Shown: piece after piece, positions 23,301 to 32,300 of the stretch
Position numbering within the stretch: the first letter of the stretch is position 1
Layout of the letters: each line of letters starts with the position of its first letter
DNA from: Mikania micrantha
Lineage: Eukaryota > Streptophyta > Magnoliopsida > Asterales > Asteraceae
Direction of reading: 5' to 3'
NCBI GenBank assembly: GCA_009363875.1
Contig: CM018680.1
Location: forward strand, 15,943,608-16,007,607
DNA length: 64,000 nt
Notes under the pieces: model-generated
Database searches by the model: none
What the model was told of the DNA's origin: nothing
What the model saw: only the letters and a program-made list of their open reading frames with translations
Position numbers and translations under genes: made by a program

Positions 23301-26300
23301 TGAGTGGTATTGATGCAATATTTCTTGACATTATCAAGGTTATCAGGAAACTTAAACAAAACTGGACTCGGATTTTATTAATAAAAGTTTCAATACAAAA
23401 CTACTTTTACAGAAACATGAACTCCAACATAATTACTAATCGTATATCACAAAGAAAGGCTAAAACTTAGGAAATTAAATTAAAATTCAAACAAACTATA
23501 AAAAATAAGATAACAATCCTTGCTAACAAGATAACTACCCCAACCTAATCAAACTATCCCAGATTATCCAAATCCCAACTCAAGTTTCCAAATATCCTAG
23601 CTCAAGTCAAACCCGGCTCTTCCAGCCCAATATTCATATTTTCAACTTCCTTGCCTTAATCCATTCCTTGCCTTTTATCCCATTTCTTCTGTAACACCAA
23701 TTGAATTTTCTTTTGGTCCTATGTCCGACTTGGGATAGTTAGCACAACTCCAAGAGGCTGGGCGCCAAGAGGTTGGATCTGCCCAAAGCCACCCCGGGTC
23801 AAAAGGAACATCTACACGGTTCTTATTTACGATTACCACCCACCTAAACAATTCAACTTCATTTGTTGTCGTCTTGCTCCGCTCTTGACTCGTATCATGC
23901 TGGTAGATTGGGTCTTGGTTGTCTCGTCTCCAATCTATAGGGTTGCCTGCCCCAAAAAACATCACAGCCCTTAGAGGGAATTTGTGCCTCACTGCCACCT
24001 TCATACAACAGTTCATGTTTCGTCCAGAGGTTTTATCAAAATCAAAATGATCAGACACAAACAAAAAATGATTAAAATATTCTAAAACTACAATGTTATC
24101 CTCAGATGATGTCGTATTTTGATTGATGCTTTTACCCAAAGAATCATCCTCTTGTTTGACCGATTGAGACCCGACAGTAGTAATCGAACTCTCCTTTAAT
24201 GCTTGTGTCACGGACCAAGAACCCCAAAACAGTTCACCCCTTTCAAGGGCAGTCCCGTTCAAGGCCTTCAGATTTTGTTTCCTTCCATGTTGGCAAGGCC
24301 TCAAGATCTTAGGGGCTGGCTTTTATCAATACGAAGGATAAGGTTCACTTCAGCATCACTGAAAATGTATATTTGCTTGAAGAACCAATTGGATGAAATG
24401 GAACATACACAAGACAAGGCCAATCTTGAAGACAAGCTCAAGATGGAAGAAATGATACACAGAGGAAGTTGAAGAAGGAATGTCAACTACCCTTTCAGAT
24501 GAAAAACAAGCCATGGGTGAATAGATGCATCGTAAAAGCCCGGACGTCCAATTTTGTTATTAATAGATTTTCAAGTGTGCTGACAAAAATCGTTGCCTCC
24601 ACATGCAAGTTAAACAACACAAACATTTACCTTTTAACTTTATTGGAACCTAGGATTTAAAAAGCAAGAAGCGCACTAGTGCAGCAAAGTCTAAAACCGA
24701 AGCGCAAAGCGCATAAGCGGTGGGCTTTTCGTGCGTGAGGCGCAGGGTATTTGCATTATTTTTTTATATACCTCATAGGTTTTTAGCATCCCCTACCCAA
24801 AATATAGTTATAAATAAGGTTGACATATGATATAATGTATAAATTACCTACATATACAATCTTTTTAACTACATGTATAACACTTTGAAGCACAAAACAC
24901 CTCATGTACAAGACGCGTGTGCCTCACTGAGATTTTATCAAAAAAAAATCACACTTTTTGTGCGCTATCTGTGCAACATGCGCCTTGAGTCACATAAGGC
25001 GAGGAGCCTTGCGCCTTACGTCGCATTGCACCTAGGCACACCTTAGGCGTGCTTTTTAAAACCAACATTGGAATTTATTATATGTAATAAAAAAATAAAT
25101 AAATAAAGTGTAATTATTAAGTTCATATTGTTATTAGTTTATATTTTTTATTGTTTAAAATTAATAAAGGAATTTAATATATTTATATTTTTTATTTAGT
25201 GATTATATACTATAATATTTTATTAGTTTATATTTATAGTGTTTAATGTTGATTTATTATGTAAATATATTAATTTGTAAAAAAAAGGTTTTCTAACATG
25301 TTTTACCGATTAACCTTCCAGTTATTAACCTACTTGGTTATACCGGTTAGGTTATTGGCTTCACGAAAATTGATTGCCGCCCGGTTCGATTTTTTGAAAA
25401 CTCTGACCAAAAATCGATTTGGCTGTTCCGAAACCGGTTTTTGGCGGTTTCCTGATTTGAGCACCTCTAGTTATTGTTGAACAATAGCAAGCACAAGTAT
25501 GAGTGGGAAAAGCAATCAGTCCGGGCAAGGGTGTGAGTTTATATATAACACAATTGCTAGTGTTCATCCAATAAAAAAAATAGACAAGTGTTGATTTCCA
25601 TTACACAATAAATCTTCATTTCTTGTCATGACGTATAAATGATAAAAAATGCAACCACCCAACTTTAATTGCTAGTTTAGTTGATAATCAAATTGCTAGC
25701 TTAGATCATAACCATATATTTTTAGAAGTTTAGTTAAAGAGGCTAATTAAAAGTTTTGTGGATACGAGAAAGTAGACTTACTTGTTAATTGATGGTCATC
25801 TTTCATATCATCACAAGATGGAGCAATGAAAGAGTTCGCCAAGGCATCATCCATAATCAAGGTCCAGGTTTCTTCAAGACTCAAAAGCTGGAGAACATCC
25901 AAAAAACCAATTTCATTTATTGCATCTAGCACGAATTTTTTTAATAAACAACTAAACAAGATTCCATGCTCCCATGTGATCATTCAAAACGTCTTGGAAC
26001 AATCGCAGAGCTAAATATGCAACCTATTAATTTTAAAGATTAAAGGATGTTAAAAAACATAGGGTGGCAGTTTTAACCAATTCACCTATGAGGTTCATCC
26101 AGGTTACGTGTTGGTCAAAATGGTAACAGCTTAAAAGAAAACAAATTAGATTATTATAGAAATAATATAACTTAAGTATAATTTAACACCAACATTTATC
26201 CAAAACATAAAAGTATTGGATAAAAAGTGTCTTTGGGTCAACCCAACCTAATCCTTTTCTTCTTGTAACAAAAGATACATGTTTTTGTTAAAACTTTGTA

Positions 26301-29300
26301 GGGATTAAGAAGGAAGTTCTGTTGGGGATATCAAAGAATGGCGAGTCATAGATAAATTGGGTGGCTTGGGACAAGATGCTAGCACCTAAGGAAGCTGGTG
26401 GTGGCGGTATTGGTGCTCTTTGTGCAACTAATCAGGCGTTACTATTAAAATGGTGGTTTAGTTACAAAACTGAAAGGAACAAACTTTGGGTTGATGTGAT
26501 TTCTGCTATACATCATAACCGAAGAAGTATATCGGCACTCCCACTCAAAATTGATTGCATGAGTTTGGAAAAATATAATAAAGGTGGGTGAAGAAGTGGA
26601 GCAGTTGGGCTTGGACATTAGGTGGTATATAAGGAGTCAGATTGGGAACGGGGAGAACACTCTTTTCTGGTTAGATAACTGGACGGGAAAAGGCATTCTA
26701 AAGAATCTTCTTCCAGACCTATACAAATTAGAGGGCTATGAACAGTGCTTGGTTAAAGATAGGATTTCTCTCCTCCCTGGATCGCTTGTAAAATGGGATT
26801 GGAAATTATCTCCTAGGTCTAGGGAGGAAATTGATCAACTCTCCTTGCTAATTGACTGGTCTAACTCATGACAACTCTATGATAGGCCTGACAAATGGAT
26901 GTGGAGTGGTGAGATTTTTGGACCATATTTGTGTTCGATAATCAGGAAAGTAATTGGAGTGATGTTCCCTCAAGAAAACACAAAGTTTCCGTGGCTACGC
27001 GGGGTTCCTCTGAAAGTCAGTTCTTTTGCGTGGAGGGCATGTTTGAATCGGATTCCAACTAAGGAGGCTCTTTCGCGGAGAGGCATTCTGGTCAATCAAT
27101 CGTGTGCACTATGCACAACTCAGGACGAGGTGGCAGATCAATAGATCATATCCTTATTCAATGTCAGTTCGCAACACGAGTATGGATGATGGTGGTGGGC
27201 TGGTGCAAATGCCCGAGTTTCAGTGCTACTTCTACTAAAGGCTTAATTGAAGAGGTTGAGTCATGGCCGGGGAACATAGGTACAAAAAATGTGAGTTGGA
27301 CAATTATACTCACCACTCTGTGGTGCATTTGGAAGGCGAGAAATGCAAAAATATTTAAAGGGTAAAAGGGCTAAAACAATCTCCATTGGATGTACTTGGA
27401 GCAATCAAATCAACATCCTTTTTATGGGTTAAATACAAAGGTAAGAATGAGAGCTTAGTTTGGACCAACCGGTGCAAATTCTCATTTTAATATTGTAACT
27501 GATCCAACTGATGTAACATCTCTGTTGTAACTTCCGGTTGTTTACTTTTCTAGCCTTTGGCTAGTGTGGTAATAAAATGTTTGGTTGTTCAAAAAAAAAA
27601 ATGTTTTTGTTAAGTATCGCACGAACAGAAACACGCAAACACATGAATACCATAAAGCAGAAAACAACACAAAAGATTTAACATACTTTGGTCTAAACTA
27701 ACCTACATAGCATTGAATTTATAAAGACTAATCCAAGTTTAGGACACGTAATCCCCAAATCAAGGTTTAAAAGAACAGAAACAAGCCTCAAGGCATTTTG
27801 TGTTAGACTCACGAGGCGTAAGACTCGAGACATTATTAAAAAATAATTTAAATAATAGATACATCTCATAAAAGTCACAATCTAATATAAAACAAATGTC
27901 ATAAGTATCACAATTTAAGCACAAAAATACTTCAACAACCTAATTTAGTAATGTTATGAAATTTAAATACTTTAAGACTCATTTTCCTCCACATCATTCT
28001 CAATGTTTAATTTGGAACCCTCAGATTTGGTAATGATAAATGAACTTTCTCATAGTTGTTTATTAAACAGGCTGAAACATTACACATAAAACAAACAAGA
28101 CAAGAAACTAACTGAACGAACCTCAGCTAGAAAATGATAAGTGAAGACAGGATTGAAAAATTGACAAAAAAAAAACAAACCTGAAGAATGAATGACCTGT
28201 TTATTTGCGTTTCATTGTAAAAAAAAATTGACAGAAAAGCAATCCAAAAAACAGATTGAAAAAAGGAATAACTGAACGAGCCATATCCAGGAGAATCTGC
28301 CAATCAAATCAGAAATCCAAGAGAATGGAAGCATTCAAAGTCTAGGAGAATGGAAGGGTGAAGTGTGTGCTCGGAGCCTGGGAGAATGGATGAAGTGTGC
28401 ATTTGAAGTCATGGAGAAAAGCTATGTTCGAATTTAATAGGGTTTGAGTGGCTAGCATGTTTTCTATTAAATGGATTAAAAGGTGTCCAAAAATAAGTCA
28501 AAAAACAGTTCAGGGAACAAAATTGGGCATGTTTAGTGAGGCTTAAACTTCAAAGCCTCGCCTCACTGCCTAAGTCTTAGGTTCCAACTACCTCCCATGA
28601 GGCTAAGCCTCTTAAGCTTTTTTCCACAGCCTCAGCCGAGACATAAGCCTCAAGGTGAGCCTCGGAAAGCCTATTTAAACCAAGCCTCAAGGCGAGCCTC
28701 AAAAAGCCTTTTTAAACCATGCCCCAATTAGGCCCGACCATGTAGAAAACCATTAAGGCCAGCTGCCTCTTTCGAGTTTCCACACCTACACCACCAATTC
28801 TACCATTTCAACAAACTAACCTAAAGCAGACTTTATAAGTGTTTGTTTATAACTATCTTTTTATAATAATTACCCTGTTCTAAGAGAAAACAAACTAATT
28901 ATTGCTTAAATGACTAGTCTACCTTCATTCAATAAAAACTTGTGAGTGAACAATGTTACCTTTTATGCAAAGCAAAATTAAAAATATGACGAACATAATT
29001 GTAGATTACAAATTGATAAACAATTTGAATAAGGTTAAAATTATGCAAATGAACACCTTAATAAGCCTTTCTCTGAAGTTCAGCCACTTGTTTTTTCTGC
29101 CCTCCTCCAAACTATCTCCAAAAGTAAACCCATGCACTCTCTCAAGAGCTGCAATTCACAAAACAAATTGATCATACAAAAAATGGAGTACCTAGGACGG
29201 TTCAGGGTATAAGATGTAATATTTATATTAGGGAAAGGGAAAACAACTACCTTCACTTATTCTAGTAACCAAACCTTCGATTGTTGTCACCATACCTCCT

Positions 29301-32300
29301 AATGTGCCACTTGTTAGCTCCAAATCTATTTCTGGAATTAGCACACTGGCAGTATCTGACTGACGTACCAAAATAAACACATTTAGATGCTATAAACAAC
29401 TTCATGTTTTTTTCTTTCTGGAATGTTCTGTATTTTCTAAATTATTTAAAAAAAGAAAAAGGGTAGTTTTCTTGGGATTTGGTTTAAAAAAGCATGATGC
29501 ACTCTGATGCGTTTTGGTCCCAAAATCCAATACACAATATGTAATGCACAATGTGCACATCAAGTATGCAATGCATTTGTTATTAAAAATGATAATTAAT
29601 TAATTATACCTATTAACTATATTGCTAATTCTTAAACATAAAAACATACTCGTAACACACTTGTAAAATATATTTAAACATAAAAAACACACTTAAAAGT
29701 TAAACATAATTAAACATAAAAACATATTACATACTTATAAATAATAATCATCTTCATTAGAATCTAGCACAGGTTCATTTCCCTCGCTCTAAAACACTCC
29801 AATATGTTACTTTTTACATATTGCATCACATCAATGCATATTACGATAGACTGCATATTGCGCCACGTCGTGGCATCAAGCAAAGTGTGGTGATTCACTC
29901 TCAACATTGCATCACGCATTATGCGCTTTCAGCATCACATCACACATTATATGGTCTTAATGTGCGCATCTTAAAAACCAAGTCTAAGAGAAGTCACTTA
30001 ATCCAATAAGGAATAGGTGAGTATGCCTCATCTCACCCTCTAGAGACCATATACCATGATTTTGCTGTGTATGTTTGCATGTTTGTTTAAATGTTAAAAA
30101 TGTGCATGTGTTGGATTGGTTGGCTTTAACAAAAAAATCAAAATGAAAACCTTTATCACGTCACGGCTCAAGTCACTCGTGTCTTTCACTAAAACAGAAA
30201 TTTTCTTCCCCTTAGCAGGAATGGCACCACCAGGTTTTAACTGTCAAAAATAGAATATCCATTGATACTATCTATCGAAAGTTTATCATACAACGTTGCA
30301 CAAAGTAAAATAAAAAAAAATGGCTAAAAACCTCAGAGTTACGATAGCCACAAGCATCACAAGTAGATGCCATGACAATTACTTCCTGAAAGTATGGGAT
30401 TTCTTATAAAAAAAAAGTCAAGTTAAACAAGTTTTCAACTTGTGGTAAGATGATGTCATTAAAAGTCACACTCTTTATCAAATTAAAGGTAAGATAATGA
30501 AATAGCGGCATCTGCAAAAATGATGATTCAACACCGCAAATATCTTGTCAGATTCATCGTCTTCTTCACAAAAACATACAGAACAGTTTCATCTTGTAAT
30601 AAATGAAGACAAGAAAAGAGGATACTTGTGAGGAACATCCGAGTCTCACAGCTTACAGCACAAGCACCACATGTTGATGGAAAAGTCATCACCTGTCAAA
30701 AAAAAAGAAAGAAAAATATAAAAGAAAAAAAAATACTCTAAATTCAATTAATGAATTCTTGATAGTTACAAGATGTTTAACCATTTATTTAAGATTGATA
30801 ATTCGATATTAAATAGCTATAATTTTGATAATCAGTAGCAATAAAAGGTATTAAACAAAATAATGCTAGGATGTGTCTGGCTATTTAAGGAAGTAACATT
30901 AGATAGTCAGTTTTTTTGAAAGCTTGCCCAATTCTACAATTTGAGGAACTAAAAATAAAATGTCCACACGGGCCATTTTTATAAATTTTCAACGTTTATT
31001 AATAAAGCAATTTTTTTAGTTTCAACTGTATAATTTATGTACTAACTACTGATATTTGTTAATTGATTTTTATATATTATCAACAATGTAATAATCATAA
31101 TGACTATCTAGAAGCCTGTAATGTACCTCTTCTGGTGCAGTATAGCGAAACAAAGCTTCAGCAAATTCTGGGCTATTGCCTTGCGCTATTGCTCGCCGAC
31201 CCGCCAATGCTCCAACTGATCCATGAGGTTCAAAACTTGCTTCTGATGATTGTGTCGGATCAAAGGCGAATCCCAATGATGCATCTTGCTCATGCGTTCG
31301 CTCATAAAACTCTATATTTAATGATGGATCTAGGGACGGTGCAAACCTGTTTATGGGGAGTACATTGATCAGTTTGGATTGTATTTTTATTTTTTCTATT
31401 AGGTTAAGTTAGCTAACTTTGTTAACAAACAAATACAGGTTGAACCGTTGAACTGGTCCAAAATACCCTGAATATGTATTAAAAAATGTATATATAGAAC
31501 CACATTAATGAATGTTTTTAGTAATAACAAACGAGTTCTTGTAAAAATATTTAAGACGTCAATAAGTTAAGATTTCAACCAATCCTAACATAATGCACCA
31601 CAAAAGAAAGAAGCATCTCGGTATTTGGGGGGATGTTTACCACGTAAATAAAAAAAAATCAACGATTACAAATATTTTCTAGCATAAAAAAAATCAACGA
31701 TTAAAAATATTTTAACTAATTTTTTAGCTGCATATTTTCTTGCATAAAAATGAGTAACTTACGGGTTCTCTACAAAACTGTTTCCAGCTGGATCATCAAG
31801 AATAAAAGTAAAAGATGAATCTCCAGTAGCACATGCTTTTAGTTTTAGTATAAATTGATCTATAGCCTCAGCAGTCTGGGGATCCACTTTCTTTGGGAAA
31901 AAAATCAGCATGTCAAAAAGCAGGAAACAACTAAAACGAAAAAAATTACAAGGAATGACACTTGAATAAATACTTACCTTTCTCTCGTCTTGAAGTGCTT
32001 GCAATTCTTCAGAAGCTCTAAGTAATATTCCTTCCACCTAAGACAGAAAATCCATACATGAGGGGCACTTTCAACTCAAAATTATGAAAAGGTGTGTTCT
32101 AACTCCGACAGGACAAACAGATAAATTCATAAGAAAATGGGTCGAAAGGTCAAAGATATGTGTTATATGAGCAAAGCATCCTAAACCATTTTATTAAAAA
32201 AATGCAGACTATTTAATTATTATAACCTATATAATCACATTTGACACTAATATGCATGAAACAATCAGCTTTGCAGCCAAACATACGATAAATCCGAATA

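Larger units (their letters stand above)
14341..25781 (-). other. ZPR1 intron 15, 11.4 kb, TE-filled
   Basis: The donor GTAAGT lies at 25781-25776 and the acceptor AG at 14342-14341. The intron contains two MULE-like MITEs, a copia-type gag relic with an Au-like SINE, a second gag-like relic, a Reina-like gypsy element, an unrecognised 209-codon ORF and a GC-motif TIR element. The classifiable retroelements read on the plus strand, antisense to the gene. Confidence 0.9.

Noticed and set aside
31070..31368. 101-codon plus-strand ORF
   Set aside because: It is the antisense shadow of ZPR1 exon 9.
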